64,000 nt of DNA from Rhodocyclaceae bacterium (GCA_028713915.1 JAQTNK010000016.1:1-64000); one strand, 5' to 3'; shown: positions 48,557 through 58,297, counted from the first letter of the stretch. Notes: generated from the sequence alone by a model not told the origin. Numbers and translations: made by a program.

Positions 48557-49840
48557 ATGGACTCGAACGAATTCGGCAGCTTGCTGATCGGCCTCTGGCG
48601 CGACCTGCAGCGACCGGACGTGCTGTGGCAGGCCGCGGCGCTGGCCTTGTGCCTCGCGCTGGGCTGGCTGGCGAACCGCGTCGCGCGCAGCAGCAAGGCG
48701 GCGGATGGCACGGCCGGGCTGCTGGCGCTCGGCCGCCGCGGCTTGCGGCGCCTGGTGTTCCCGCTCGTCGCGCTGGTGCTGGTGCTGGTGGCGCGCGCCA
48801 TCCTCGGGCACTGGCAGCACGTCAACCTGCTCTCGGTGGCGGTGCCGCTGCTGGCTTCGCTGGCGGTCATCCGCATCGTCTTCTTCGTCCTGCGCTACAG
48901 CTTCGGCAACGCCGGCTGGCTGGCGTCCTTCGAGCGCAGCTTCGCGCTGCTCGCCTGGGGCGTGGTCGCCTTGTACATCACGGGCGTGCTGCCGCAACTG
49001 ATCGACATGCTCGAAAGCGTGAGCTTCGCCGCGGGCCGGCAGAAGCTCAACCTCTGGATGGTCATCCAGGGCATCGGCGCCGTGCTGACGACGCTGCTGG
49101 TGGCGCTCTGGGGCGGCGGGCTGATCGAGGCGCGGCTGCTGGCGGCGCAAGGCATGGATAACAACCTGCGCGTCGTGCTGACCCGGCTGTCGAAGGCGCT
49201 GCTGATCGTCCTGGCGGTGCTGATCGGCCTGCCGGCGGTCGGCATCGACCTCACCATGCTGTCGGTGTTCGGCGGCGCGCTCGGCGTCGGCCTCGGCTTC
49301 GGTTTCCAGAAGATCGCCGCCAACTACATTTCGGGCTTCATCATCCTGCTCGATCGCTCGCTGCGCATCGGCGACCTGATCTCCGTCGACGGCCACAAGG
49401 GGCAGGTGACGCAGATCACGACCCGCTATACGGTGCTGAAGAACCTCACCGGCGTCGAGGCGATCGTGCCCAACGAAGTGCTGGTGTCCAGCGTCGTGCA
49501 GAACGAGTCCTACACCGATCCCAAGGTGCGCATCGCGCTGCCGGTGCAGGTGAGCTACGCAGCCGATCTCGAGCGCGCCATGGCGATCCTCGTCGCGGCC
49601 GCGCTGGCCCAGCCGCGCGTGCTGCGCGACCCGGCGCCGGGCGCCCTGGTCCTGGCCTTCGCCGATTCCGGCATCAATCTCGAACTCGGCTTCTGGATCG
49701 CGGATCCCGCCAACGGCATCGGCCAGGTGCGTTCCGACATCAACCTCGCCATCTGGAAGGCCTTCAAGGCCGCGGACATCGAGATTCCCTTCCCGCAGCG
49801 CGAAGTGCGGTTCGTCGGCGCGGACGGTCCCAAAAAGTAG
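48557..49840 (+). CDS. MscS-type mechanosensitive channel
   Basis: 427 residues with about five helices before the channel domain. The pore helix segment LSVFGGALGVGLGFGFQKIAANYISGF and the beta-domain (LRIGDLISVDG, TRYTVLKNLTGVEAIVPNEVL) are typical of larger MscS homologues. The C-terminal domain has LGFWIADPANGIGQVRSDINL. It would release solutes on hypo-osmotic shock. Cotranscribed with the PLD-like gene by position. Confidence 0.92.
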   Translation: MDSNEFGSLLIGLWRDLQRPDVLWQAAALALCLALGWLANRVARSSKAADGTAGLLALGRRGLRRLVFPLVALVLVLVARAILGHWQHVNLLSVAVPLLASLAVIRIVFFVLRYSFGNAGWLASFERSFALLAWGVVALYITGVLPQLIDMLESVSFAAGRQKLNLWMVIQGIGAVLTTLLVALWGGGLIEARLLAAQGMDNNLRVVLTRLSKALLIVLAVLIGLPAVGIDLTMLSVFGGALGVGLGFGFQKIAANYISGFIILLDRSLRIGDLISVDGHKGQVTQITTRYTVLKNLTGVEAIVPNEVLVSSVVQNESYTDPKVRIALPVQVSYAADLERAMAILVAAALAQPRVLRDPAPGALVLAFADSGINLELGFWIADPANGIGQVRSDINLAIWKAFKAADIEIPFPQREVRFVGADGPKK

Positions 49841-49925
49841 CGCTTACCCCTCTTCAAGTTGCAGTTTTTTGGCGCCGGCAAGCGACGTAGAATTGATTCT
49901 CGTTTCCACGTAGGCGTTCCCATTC

Positions 49926-51089
49926 ATGTATTCAGGATATTTCGCGTTGCCCTGGTGGGGCTATGTATTGGCCGCGCTGGGCATGACCCATGTCACCATC
50001 GCCGCGGTGACCATTTTCCTGCACCGGCACCAGGCGCACCGCGCGCTCGAACTCGGAGCCGTGCCGGCGCATTTCTTCCGCTTCTGGCTGTGGCTGACGA
50101 CGGGCATGGTGACCAAGGAATGGGCGGCCATCCACCGCAAGCACCACGCCAAGGTCGACACGGCGGAGGATCCGCACAGCCCGCAGGTGCGCGGCTTGCC
50201 GCGCGTCCTGTTCGGTGGTGTCTTCCTTTACGCGCAGGAGGCGCATCGAGGCGAAACCCTTGCGCGCTACGGCCACGGCACGCCGGACGACTGGCTGGAG
50301 CGCCGCGTATATACGCCGTGGCACAAGTTCGGCATCGCGCTGATGCTGGCCGTCGACCTGGCGCTGTTCGGCGTCGTGCCGGGCGCGCTGATCTGGGGCG
50401 TGCAGATGTTGTGGATTCCGTTCTGGGCGGCGGGCGTCATCAACGGCGTCGGGCATTTCTGGGGCTACCGCAATTTTGCCTCCGCCGATGCCTCGACCAA
50501 CATCGTGCCGTGGGGCATCCTGATCGGCGGCGAGGAACTGCACAACAACCACCACGCCTACGCCAGCTCGGCCAAGCTTTCGAAGCAGTGGTACGAGTTC
50601 GACATCGGCTGGTTCTACATCCGCATCATGGAGATGCTGGGCCAGGCGCGCGTCAAGAAAGTGGCGTTGCGGCCGCGCCTGGCGGCGGCGAAAGCCGCCA
50701 TCGACCGCGACACCCTGCAGGCGGTGATCACCCATCGCTACGAAGTGCTGGCGAAGTATCTGAAGTCGCTGCAGCGCCTGGCCGGCGAGGAGTTCCGCCG
50801 CATGCGGCTCGGCGCGCGCGAGGGCCGCACGCTCAAGCGCCTGTTGCAGCGGGACGAGGCGACGCTGGCGATGCCGCAAAAGGAGGTGCTGGCCTCGCTG
50901 TTGGCCCGCAGCGACAGCCTGGCGAAGCTGGTGGCGATGCGCGGCGAACTCGAAGCCTTGTGGGCACGCTCGGCCGCGACGCACGAGCAGCTCGTGGCCC
51001 AGCTTCAGGACTGGATTTCCCGCGCCGAGGCGAGCGGCATCCGCCAACTGGAGGAATTCTCCCTGCGGCTGCGGCGTTACGCCGCCTGA
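49926..51089 (+). CDS. Acyl-CoA/fatty acid desaturase with C-terminal extension
   Basis: 387 residues. The membrane di-iron desaturase core occupies about 1-245, with the three His boxes HRHQAHRA, HRKHHA and ELHNNHHAY. A TAGAAT box at 49888-49893 upstream may be part of the promoter. Residues about 250-387 are a helical, charged extension (KYLKSLQRLAGEEFRRM and following), absent from plain delta-9 desaturases and of unknown role. It introduces a double bond in membrane lipid acyl chains, probably at delta-9. Confidence 0.88.
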   Translation: MYSGYFALPWWGYVLAALGMTHVTIAAVTIFLHRHQAHRALELGAVPAHFFRFWLWLTTGMVTKEWAAIHRKHHAKVDTAEDPHSPQVRGLPRVLFGGVFLYAQEAHRGETLARYGHGTPDDWLERRVYTPWHKFGIALMLAVDLALFGVVPGALIWGVQMLWIPFWAAGVINGVGHFWGYRNFASADASTNIVPWGILIGGEELHNNHHAYASSAKLSKQWYEFDIGWFYIRIMEMLGQARVKKVALRPRLAAAKAAIDRDTLQAVITHRYEVLAKYLKSLQRLAGEEFRRMRLGAREGRTLKRLLQRDEATLAMPQKEVLASLLARSDSLAKLVAMRGELEALWARSAATHEQLVAQLQDWISRAEASGIRQLEEFSLRLRRYAA

Positions 51090-51120
51090 GCGAAGTTGCC
51101 GAGACGGAGATCCGAGCGCC

Positions 51121-51153
51121 AATAAAAAACCCGCCGGCGGCGGGTTTTTTATT
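51121..51153. terminator. Bidirectional rho-independent terminator
   Basis: Palindrome AATAAAAAAC-CCGCCGGCGG-CGGGTTTTTTATT: a GC stem (CCCGCC/GGCGGG) flanked by an A-run and a T-run, so it works on both strands. It lies between the convergent desaturase and rpmG genes. The strongest terminator in the window. Confidence 0.92.
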
Positions 51154-51167
51154 GGCAGCGAAGCTGC

Positions 51168-51335
51168 TTACTTGAGCTTCACTTCCTTGTACAGCACGTG
51201 CTTGCGAGCTTTGGGGTCGTACTTCATGAACTCCAGCTTCGCCGGCGTGGTGCGCTTGTTCTTGGAAGTGGTGTAGAAGTGACCGGTCCCGGCAGAGGAC
51301 TCGAGCTTGATTTTTTCGCGACCGCCTTTGGCCAT
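51168..51335 (-). CDS. rpmG: 50S ribosomal protein L33
   Basis: 55 residues, too short for many gene finders. [18 protein letters not shown] at the start, [10 protein letters not shown] and [18 protein letters not shown] are the L33 sequence, here without the zinc-binding Cys. It follows rpmB by 11 bases (GGAGATCAATC before the ATG), in the usual rpmB-rpmG operon, and ends at the bidirectional terminator. Confidence 0.97.
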   Translation of the reverse strand: MAKGGREKIKLESSAGTGHFYTTSKNKRTTPAKLEFMKYDPKARKHVLYKEVKLK

Positions 51336-51346
51336 GATTGATCTCC

Positions 51347-51583
51347 TTAGACAGCCTCGCCGCGGCTACGCAGCTCGGACAGGACGACTTCGATGCCCTT
51401 CTTGTCGATCGTGCGCAGGCCGGCGTTGGAGACGCGCAGGCGCACCCAGCGGTTTTCGGACTCGATCCAGAACTTGCGCGATTGCAGGTTCGGCAGGAAG
51501 CGGCGCTTCGTTTTGTTGTTGGCGTGGGAAACGTTGTTCCCAACCATCGGGGCCTTGCCCGTCACTTGGCAGACGCGGGACAT
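51347..51583 (-). CDS. rpmB: 50S ribosomal protein L28
   Basis: 78 residues. [52 protein letters not shown]: standard L28. The ATG at 51583 is chosen over an upstream in-frame start because it gives the family N-terminus. It is the first gene of rpmB-rpmG and lies 130 bases downstream of the radC stop. Confidence 0.97.
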   Translation of the reverse strand: MSRVCQVTGKAPMVGNNVSHANNKTKRRFLPNLQSRKFWIESENRWVRLRVSNAGLRTIDKKGIEVVLSELRSRGEAV

Positions 51584-51713
51584 GGTTGTACTCCAGTTGA
51601 TCCGGTTCTTCGGAAAACGGAAAGATTCAGAGATGGCTAACGCCTGCATCAGCAGGCCTTACGCCGGAAAGCCGCGCATTCTACCGGAAAAGCCGCAGGG
51701 TATTCAAGACTTT

Positions 51714-52394
51714 TTACAACAAGCCGCGTTCGGCAAAGGACAGCGGCGTAGCGAAGCCGCCGACGACGAAATGGTCGAGCAATTTGACGTCGACCAGCGC
51801 CAGCGCCTGCTGCAGCGAGCGCGTCAGCATCTCGTCGGCGCCGGACGGTTCCGTGACGCCGGACGGATGGTTGTGGGCGAAGACCACGGCGGCGGCGTTG
51901 CAGGCCAGCGCGCGCTTGACGATTTCGCGCGGATACACGCTGGTCTGCGCCAGCGTGCCGCGGAACAGCTCCTCGCAGGCGATCAGGCGGTTCTGGTTGT
52001 CGAGCCACAGCGCGCAGAATACCTCGTGCGGCAGGGCGGCCAGCCGCAGGCGCAGCCAGTCGCGCACGGCGGCGGGCGAGGAGAGGAGGTCGCCGGCGCG
52101 CACTTCCTCGGCCAGGGTGCGGCGCGCCAGTTCGAGCACCGCGGCGAGTTGGGCGGCCTTGGCCGGCCCGATGCCGGGCAGCGCGGCGAGTGCCGGCGCT
52201 GCGGCGCTGGCCAGGCGCGCGAGGCTGCCGCCGAAATGGGCGAGCAAGTCGCGGGCGAGGTCGACGGCGCTCTTGCCGCGGATGCCGACGCGCAGGAACA
52301 GCGCCAGCAATTCGGCATCCGAGAGCGCGCCGCCGCCGTGGGCCAGAAGCCGTTCGCGCGGACGCTCGGTGGCGGGCCAGTCGGTGATCGCCAT
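51714..52394 (-). CDS. radC: RadC/JAMM-domain protein
   Basis: 226 residues. The N-terminal UPF0758 helical part contains [25 protein letters not shown] and [12 protein letters not shown] (HhH-like). The C-terminal JAB/MPN (JAMM) metalloprotease-like fold has the metal motif [20 protein letters not shown] and [10 protein letters not shown]. Although long called a DNA repair protein, its function is unsettled. Divergent from coaBC. A longer start at 52409 exists. Confidence 0.94.
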   Translation of the reverse strand: MAITDWPATERPRERLLAHGGGALSDAELLALFLRVGIRGKSAVDLARDLLAHFGGSLARLASAAAPALAALPGIGPAKAAQLAAVLELARRTLAEEVRAGDLLSSPAAVRDWLRLRLAALPHEVFCALWLDNQNRLIACEELFRGTLAQTSVYPREIVKRALACNAAAVVFAHNHPSGVTEPSGADEMLTRSLQQALALVDVKLLDHFVVGGFATPLSFAERGLL

Positions 52395-52443
52395 TCGCGT
52401 TAGAATCATTGCCGGTTATTGAGGATCGCATAATTCTAACGTC

Positions 52444-53640
52444 ATGACGGAACTTTCGGGCAAGCGCATCGTGGTCGGCGTCACCGGCGGCGTGGCCGCC
52501 TACAAGGCGGCGGAGCTGGTGCGCCTGCTGGTCAAGGCCGGGGCGGCCGTCGACGTGGCGCTGACGGCGGCAGGCAGCCGCTTCGTCGGCGCGGCGACGT
52601 TCCAGGCGCTGTCCGGCCGCCCGGTGTGGACCGATCTTTGGGATGCGCGTCCCGACAACGGCATGGCGCACATCGAACTCACGCGCGGCGCCGCCGCCTG
52701 CGTCATTGCGCCGGCCACCGCCGACTTCATCGCCAAGCTCGCCCACGGCCTCGCTGACGACCTGCTGGCGACGCTGTGCCTGGCGCGCGCTTGCCCGTTG
52801 CTGGTGGCGCCGGCGATGAACCGCCAGATGTGGGAGAACCCGCCGACGCAGCGCAATATCGCGCAGCTGCGGGCCGACGGCGTCGGCGTCCTCGGCCCCG
52901 CCAGCGGCGAACAGGCCTGCGGCGAGGAGGGGCTCGGGCGCATGCTGGAAGCCGCCGAGATCTTCGAGGAAATCGTCGCGGCGCTGCAGCCCAAGCCCTT
53001 GGCCGGCCGGCGCGTGCTGCTCACGGCCGGGCCGACGTTCGAGGCCCTCGACCCGGTGCGCGGCATCACGAATTCGAGTTCCGGCCGCATGGGCTTCGCC
53101 CTGGCGCGCGCTTTCCGCGATGCCGGTGCGGACGTGACCGTCGTCGCCGGGCCGACGGAAATGCCGACGCCGCGCGGCGTCGCGCGCGTCGATGTCGTCA
53201 GCGCGCTGGACATGCGCGCAGCGGTATTGCAGGCCCTGCCGGGGCAACACATTTTCGTCGGCGTCGCCGCCGTTGCCGACTACCGGCCGGCTGCCGCCGC
53301 CGCCGACAAGATCAAGAAATCCGCCGCGCCGCTGACGCTGCAGCTGGCGGCAAATCCCGACATCCTCGCCGAAGTCGCGGCGCGGCCCGATGCGCCGTTC
53401 TGCGTCGGCTTCGCCGCGGAAAGCCGCGACCTCGCCGCGTACGCGGAGGGCAAGCGCCAGAGCAAGAAATTGCCCCTGGTGGTCGGCAATCTCGTCGCCG
53501 ACGGGCTCGGCGGCGAGACCAACGCCGTGACGCTCTTCGATGCCAAGGGCGCGCATCCGCTGCCACCCGGCGAAAAGCTCGCCGTGGCCCGCGACATCGT
53601 TTCACATATCGCCGCTATGATTGACCCATGCACCGTATAG
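52444..53640 (+). CDS. coaBC: Bifunctional phosphopantothenoylcysteine decarboxylase/synthetase
   Basis: 398 residues. CoaC half (1-185): [16 protein letters not shown] (FMN site), active His in [23 protein letters not shown] and the active-site Cys in [14 protein letters not shown]. CoaB half (190-398): [23 protein letters not shown] and AAVADYRP. It converts 4'-phosphopantothenate and cysteine to 4'-phosphopantetheine for CoA synthesis, downstream of the panBCD products. The end overlaps dut by 13 bases, the standard coaBC-dut arrangement. Confidence 0.97.
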   Translation: MTELSGKRIVVGVTGGVAAYKAAELVRLLVKAGAAVDVALTAAGSRFVGAATFQALSGRPVWTDLWDARPDNGMAHIELTRGAAACVIAPATADFIAKLAHGLADDLLATLCLARACPLLVAPAMNRQMWENPPTQRNIAQLRADGVGVLGPASGEQACGEEGLGRMLEAAEIFEEIVAALQPKPLAGRRVLLTAGPTFEALDPVRGITNSSSGRMGFALARAFRDAGADVTVVAGPTEMPTPRGVARVDVVSALDMRAAVLQALPGQHIFVGVAAVADYRPAAAAADKIKKSAAPLTLQLAANPDILAEVAARPDAPFCVGFAAESRDLAAYAEGKRQSKKLPLVVGNLVADGLGGETNAVTLFDAKGAHPLPPGEKLAVARDIVSHIAAMIDPCTV

Positions 53641-54077
53641 ACGTCAAGATCCTCGACCCGCGCTTGCGCGACAACCCGCCGCACTACGCCACGCCGGGCG
53701 CCGCCGGGCTCGACCTGCGCGCCTGCATCGAAGCGCCGCTGCGCTTGCATGCGGGAGAAACCACGCTGGTGCCGACCGGCATCGCCATCCATCTCGCCGA
53801 TCCGGGGCTGGCGGCGATGATCCTGCCGCGCTCGGGTCTGGGCCACAAGCAAGGCATCGTGCTCGGCAATCTCGTCGGGCTGATCGATTCCGATTACCAG
53901 GGCGAAATCTTCCTGTCGACCTGGAATCGCGGCCGCGAGACGTTCACGCTCAACCCGCTCGACCGGCTGGCGCAACTCGTCGTGGTGCCGGTGGTGCAGG
54001 TGGCGTTCAACGTCGTCGACAGCTTCGAGGAAAGCCACCGCGGCGCGGGCGGCTTCGGCAGCACGGGCCACAAGTAA
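53628..54077 (+). CDS. dut: Deoxyuridine 5'-triphosphate nucleotidohydrolase
   Basis: 149 residues. It hydrolyses dUTP to dUMP, keeping uracil out of DNA and feeding thymidylate synthesis. Trimeric dUTPase motifs: [57 protein letters not shown]. The start lies within the coaBC end, so they are co-translated. A strong hairpin follows the stop. Confidence 0.97.
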   Translation: MHRIDVKILDPRLRDNPPHYATPGAAGLDLRACIEAPLRLHAGETTLVPTGIAIHLADPGLAAMILPRSGLGHKQGIVLGNLVGLIDSDYQGEIFLSTWNRGRETFTLNPLDRLAQLVVVPVVQVAFNVVDSFEESHRGAGGFGSTGHK

Positions 54078-54080
54078 AGC

Positions 54081-54107
54081 ATCGGCAGGGCGGCGAGCCC
54101 TGCCGAT
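54081..54107. terminator. Perfect 11-bp hairpin between dut and the Rieske gene
   Basis: Arms ATCGGCAGGGC and GCCCTGCCGAT with a 5-base loop, four bases after the dut stop and four before the convergent Rieske stop. Serves both directions by position; no T-run. Confidence 0.7.
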
Positions 54108-54110
54108 CGT

Positions 54111-54827
54111 TCAGCACTTGTCGAAGCCGCCGGTGAATTTCGACATCAGCGTGGTCGCGGTCGTGCCGCTGACTTCCTCGCGCGCGACGCCGGGACCGTA
54201 TTCGGCCAGCAGCGCCCGCTTGTAGGAGCGGAAGAACTCGTCGTAGAGCAGGCCGCCGGTGACACCGACGGCATAGATTTCGTCGTTGGCGCCGTCGTAT
54301 TCGATGACGACGGCGGCGAGCGGCTGGGTGGCCTCCTTGCTGGTGACGACCATCTTGCCGCCTTGCGACGGGTCGTAGACGCGATCATGCTCGCAGCATG
54401 TGATCATGCCGCCGCGGCCGGCCAGCTTGCTGACCGTTCCGCCGGTATAGCTGATCGGCGAATGTTCCTTGGTCGGATAGGAAAGCTGGTGGGCGCAGAT
54501 CGCGCTGTAGGACACCAGCGAGCCGTTCGGCCCGACGCCGCCTTTCCACTCGTATTCGCCGTCGTCGGCCTGCATCGCCATGCTCGCGGCCGGCTTGGCC
54601 GGCAGGTTGATGAGGAAACACGGCGTCGATTTGTACGGATAGTGGAAGATGTAAGCTTCTTCGCTGCTGAGCTGGCTGGCCTTGATCGGATTGCCGTCGC
54701 CGTCCACCAGCTTGACGCGGTTGAAGTTCTTCGTCTCCGCGGCGCTGACGGCTTGCACGTACCTCGCTTGCAGGCCGGCCAGCGCGGCGGTGCCGCCGCA
54801 AATCTTGATAAAGCCCCTTCTATCCAT
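54111..54827 (-). CDS. Exported Rieske-type [2Fe-2S] protein
   Basis: 238 residues with a twin-arginine-like N-terminus (MDRRGFIKICGG). Rieske cluster ligands are seen as CAHQ (Cys111, His113) and CCEH (Cys144, His147), a C-x-H plus C-x2-H set. The second Cys of the usual CTHLGC first box is absent, so the stabilising disulfide of bc1-type Rieske proteins cannot form; the potential may therefore differ. It is the last gene of the minus-strand redox cluster, 62 bases after the FccB-like gene. Good ribosome site (GGAGGAGC) upstream. Partner is probably the neighbouring flavoprotein. Confidence 0.85.
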   Translation of the reverse strand: MDRRGFIKICGGTAALAGLQARYVQAVSAAETKNFNRVKLVDGDGNPIKASQLSSEEAYIFHYPYKSTPCFLINLPAKPAASMAMQADDGEYEWKGGVGPNGSLVSYSAICAHQLSYPTKEHSPISYTGGTVSKLAGRGGMITCCEHDRVYDPSQGGKMVVTSKEATQPLAAVVIEYDGANDEIYAVGVTGGLLYDEFFRSYKRALLAEYGPGVAREEVSGTTATTLMSKFTGGFDKC

Positions 54828-54889
54828 TGCTCCTCCAGAAATGGTGGCCGGGGGGGGCCGTAGCCCCCGCCGGTCCGAAGACGACAGAC

Positions 54890-56236
54890 TTACGCGAACA
54901 GGTCGCGGTACATGCCCTTGTTCCACTCGATCAGGCGGTTGCCCTTGGCGACGTCGCGATGTTCGTCCATGGTGGTGTCCGGCGAGAAGCCGAACGCCTT
55001 CTTGGCGTTGTCATAGACGTAGCGCGCGGAAACCGAAATGGCTTCGCCGGGCTCGGCGTTGCACATCGAGTAGCAGATGGTTTCGGGGCTGACCCAGTCG
55101 ATTTCCTTGCCCAGGGAGCGCGCCGCGATCAGCTTGGCGACGTACTTGGCTTCGGTGTTGGAGGTGTTCGCGCTCTTCGAGAAGCCCATCGGCCGCGAGT
55201 CGCCCGTGACATAGACACGGTCATCGCCGGGGAAGTTGTACTTGTGGTCGTCGATCAGCGCTTCCTTCTGCGGGCTCTTCGGATCCATCAGGCCGAGCGC
55301 CTCGAGCAGGCGCGAGCCGCGCACGCCGGGGTAGATGGTCGCTTCGTCGTAGTTGATGGTGTCGAACTCGGTGGTGATGACCTTCTTCACCGGATCGACG
55401 CTCTTGATGGCGCTCGAGGGCTTGTACTCGATGTAGTCGCCGTAGAGCTCCTTGTAGGCGGCGCTGAAGCCGGCGGCCTTGATGGTGAAGTTCGGGTTGT
55501 GGTCGAGCACCAGCACCTTGGCCTTGACCTTGTTCTTCTTGAAGGCCGCCGCGACCATGCAGCCGCGCTCGTAAGGTCCAGGCAGGCAGCGGTAGTTGCC
55601 GCCGGGCACCGTGATGACGAAGGTGCCGCCTTCGAAGTTGCGCACCTTGTCGCGGATGGTGATGTGCTCGGTCGGGCTGACGAAGCCGCCGGGGGCGTTC
55701 TGGCGCAGCATGAACTCGACTTCCGGATCGGTGACGCCGATGCGCGAGTAGTCGTAGTGGATGCCCGGCGCGACGACGAGGTAGTCGTAATCGATCTCGC
55801 CTTCGTTCGTCATCAGCTTGCGGGCCGCACGGTCGAGGCCGGTCACCGTGGCGTTGAAGAACGTGTACTTGTTGTTGACGGCGGCATCCAGGAAGCTGTG
55901 ATCGGCGAGGAATTCGAGGCTGATCATGCCCGAGTAGAGCAGGTTGCTGGCGAAGCAAGAGGAATACATGTCGCGCTTTTCGACCAGCACCACGTCGAGC
56001 TTCGGGTTGGCCTTCTTCACATACTTGGCGATGGTCAGGCCGGACGTGCCGCCGCCGACCACGACGAGCCGGGGTCCTTTCGCCTTGGGCAGATTCGCCT
56101 TGCCCTTGGTGCCGACCATGGCAGCCTGCGCCGACTGTGACATCGTGCTCGCGCCGACCGCCGCGATCGAGGCCGCAGCCACGCCGCCGAACTTGATGAA
56201 GTTGCGCCGGGAAAGATCATTACTGTTGTCGTTCAT
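54890..56236 (-). CDS. FccB-like flavoprotein, second copy (sulfide dehydrogenase type)
   Basis: 448 residues with a Tat signal (SRRNFIKFGG). FAD-binding Rossmann motif VVVGGGTSGLTIAKY (about 58-72). The redox Cys positions of flavocytochrome c sulfide dehydrogenase are present: Cys217 in YRCLPGPYERGC and Cys388 in ICYSMCN. FAD C-terminal motif VYVTGDSRPMGFSKSA. It belongs to the FccB/SQR family and should oxidise sulfide or another reduced sulfur compound in the periplasm. It has 55 percent-looking similarity only in key motifs to the neighbouring copy, which I did not align, so it is a diverged paralogue. Substrate uncertain. Confidence 0.85.
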   Translation of the reverse strand: MNDNSNDLSRRNFIKFGGVAAASIAAVGASTMSQSAQAAMVGTKGKANLPKAKGPRLVVVGGGTSGLTIAKYVKKANPKLDVVLVEKRDMYSSCFASNLLYSGMISLEFLADHSFLDAAVNNKYTFFNATVTGLDRAARKLMTNEGEIDYDYLVVAPGIHYDYSRIGVTDPEVEFMLRQNAPGGFVSPTEHITIRDKVRNFEGGTFVITVPGGNYRCLPGPYERGCMVAAAFKKNKVKAKVLVLDHNPNFTIKAAGFSAAYKELYGDYIEYKPSSAIKSVDPVKKVITTEFDTINYDEATIYPGVRGSRLLEALGLMDPKSPQKEALIDDHKYNFPGDDRVYVTGDSRPMGFSKSANTSNTEAKYVAKLIAARSLGKEIDWVSPETICYSMCNAEPGEAISVSARYVYDNAKKAFGFSPDTTMDEHRDVAKGNRLIEWNKGMYRDLFA

Positions 56237-56405
56237 ATTGCCTCCTCCGAGTTGTTAGAACTATTTCAGGCACTTCGATAAACGGTATTGCTCTTTGCGT
56301 CGAACGGAAAACCAAGCTGTGTGCAAACCTCCTTTCAATACTGATCAGGCGCCGACGGCGCGCGCGGTGCTGGCGCCCGCCGCCGCGGCCACTCTCCCGC
56401 AGTCC

Positions 56406-57707
56406 TCAGGCAGACATCTCGGTGAGGATGTTCTTGAGCCAGCTCTCGGCATAGACATGCTCGAGCTTGGCCTGCGAAAAGTCGACCGGGGAAATGCCGC
56501 CGGAATTCGGTACGCCAACGATGTTGCCGCCTTCGACCCGATAGACGCCGGCGACGCTGATCGACTCGCTGCTGCTGATCGCGCTGTAGCAGACGTTGAT
56601 GCCGGACAGTTCGGTGATCTCCTTGCCGTTCATCAGCGCGACGACGTTGGTGGCGCAGACCTTGGCTTCCGAATTCGCCGAGTAGCCGGACTTCGGCATG
56701 GCGCCGGCGACCGCGGCGTCGCCGATGACGTGGATGTCCTTGTGCTTCGTCGATTCGAAAGTCGTGGCGTCGACCGGGCACCAGTTCTTGTCGTCGCCGA
56801 CGAGGCCCGCGGCGACGGCGATGCGGCCGGCGCGCTGCGGCGGAATGAAGTTCACCACGTCGCCCTGGTGGTCCTCGATGCCTTCGACGACGAGCGTCTT
56901 GTGCTGGGCGTCGACCTTGGTGACCTTCTTGCCCGGCACGTACTCGAAAATGCCGTTGTAATAATTGTTCCAGGCTTTGGTAAACAATGGCTTCTTCGAC
57001 ACCACGTCGGGATTGGCGTCGATCAGGACGAGCTTGGACCTGGGTTTTTGCGTCTTCAGGTAGTTGGCGATCAGGCAGGCTCGCTCGTAAGGACCGGGCG
57101 GGCAGCGGTAGGGCGTCAGCGGCATGCTGATGACGACCTTGCCGCCGTCGGGCATGGCTTCGAGCTGCTGGCGCAGCAGGATGGTCTGTTCGCCGGCCTT
57201 CCAGGCGTGCGGCATCAGGCTCGGCGTTTCGGCCGTGTAGCCCTCGATTTCCTCGGTGCGGAAGTCGACGCCCGGGGAGACGATGAGGCGGTCGTAGGCG
57301 AGCGTGCCGCCTTTGGTGGCGACGACCTTGGCCGCCGCATCGATGCCGGTGACTTCCTCATACACCATCTTGACGCCGTGGTCGGCGGCGAGCTTGTCGT
57401 AGCCGATGGTCAGCGGCGTCAGGTCTTTCATGAGACCGCCGATGTAGTAGTTGCTGAACGGGCAGGAGATGTACTGCCGGTTGCGTTCGATCAGCACCAC
57501 CTCGATGCTGGCATCCAGCATGCGCACGTACTTGGCGGCGATGGTGCCGCCATAGCCGCCGCCGATGACGACGACGCGACGGCCGCTCTTCGGCATGATT
57601 TCCGCGGCGGCGCCCGACGACACCGCCGGGCCGCCGGCGCAGCCGGCCAGCGCCACGGTGGAAGCCCCGCCGACGAGCTTGATGAAGCTTCTGCGATCCA
57701 TCGTCAT
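56406..57707 (-). CDS. fccB: Flavocytochrome c sulfide dehydrogenase flavoprotein, FccB-like
   Basis: 433 residues with an N-terminal RR signal followed by a Cys (MDRRSFIKLVGG, ALAGC), so Tat export, possibly as a lipoprotein. FAD motif VVVIGGGYGGTIAAKY (about 45-60). Cys202 in YRCPPGPYERAC and Cys373 in NVCYSAIS match the redox disulfide pair of FccB; SCPFSNYYIGG and the terminal ESWLKNIL also fit. FccB oxidises sulfide and passes electrons to a diheme cytochrome. Its start overlaps the diheme cytochrome gene stop (ATGA), matching an FccA-FccB pair. Confidence 0.9.
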   Translation of the reverse strand: MTMDRRSFIKLVGGASTVALAGCAGGPAVSSGAAAEIMPKSGRRVVVIGGGYGGTIAAKYVRMLDASIEVVLIERNRQYISCPFSNYYIGGLMKDLTPLTIGYDKLAADHGVKMVYEEVTGIDAAAKVVATKGGTLAYDRLIVSPGVDFRTEEIEGYTAETPSLMPHAWKAGEQTILLRQQLEAMPDGGKVVISMPLTPYRCPPGPYERACLIANYLKTQKPRSKLVLIDANPDVVSKKPLFTKAWNNYYNGIFEYVPGKKVTKVDAQHKTLVVEGIEDHQGDVVNFIPPQRAGRIAVAAGLVGDDKNWCPVDATTFESTKHKDIHVIGDAAVAGAMPKSGYSANSEAKVCATNVVALMNGKEITELSGINVCYSAISSSESISVAGVYRVEGGNIVGVPNSGGISPVDFSQAKLEHVYAESWLKNILTEMSA

Positions 57708-58297
57708 TTCGTTTCCCCCATTTTCTCGCTGGCGTAGAAGTGGGCGATGGCGTCCATGTCATCGGCGGACAGGTGCTTCACCTTCTCGGCCATTTTCTCG
57801 GACATCTTGCGTTTGCCCGAGATGTACTCGTCCATCTGGATCTGCAGGTACCCCAGCCACTGGCCCGCCATGATGGGAGCATCGTCCTTGAAGTCCTGGC
57901 CGTCGTCGACATGGCAGCGGCCGCAGTGCTTCTCCTGGAGCATGCCGCCCTTGTCCGCCTTCTTGGCGTCCACCGCCTGCGCGTAGGCAGTCGGCTTCTG
58001 CTTGGAAAAATATTCGGACATCGCCACGATGTCGGCGTCGCTGTAGCCCTTCGTCAGGCGGCCCATGACGGTCGACGAGCGCTCGCCGCTCTTGAATGCC
58101 TTCATCGCCTCGACCAGAGCCTTCTTCGACTGGCCGGCCAGGTTCGGCATGCTCGGGCCGGCGCTGGCGCCCTGGGTGCCGTGGCAACCGCCGCAGGCGT
58201 TGGCCAGCATCGCCGCCGTCGGCGGCGCGGCATGCGCTGCCGCCGACATCGCCAAGGCACCGGTGGCCAGTGCCCAAACGCTCCACCTTCTTGTCAT
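57704..58297 (-). CDS. Diheme class I cytochrome c, FccA/c4-like
   Basis: 197 residues with a signal peptide (about 1-23). Two heme c sites, CGGCH (35-39) and CGRCH (125-129), separate two similar domains of about 90 residues, as in cytochrome c4 and FccA. Candidate axial Met residues follow each site (Met78; Met165 or 169). It would accept electrons from the FccB flavoprotein and pass them to an oxidase or NapC-type protein. The stop overlaps the fccB start (ATGA), and 51 bases separate it from the upstream EB_dh-type gene. Ribosome site GGGGGAACG. Confidence 0.9.
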   Translation of the reverse strand: MTRRWSVWALATGALAMSAAAHAAPPTAAMLANACGGCHGTQGASAGPSMPNLAGQSKKALVEAMKAFKSGERSSTVMGRLTKGYSDADIVAMSEYFSKQKPTAYAQAVDAKKADKGGMLQEKHCGRCHVDDGQDFKDDAPIMAGQWLGYLQIQMDEYISGKRKMSEKMAEKVKHLSADDMDAIAHFYASEKMGETK

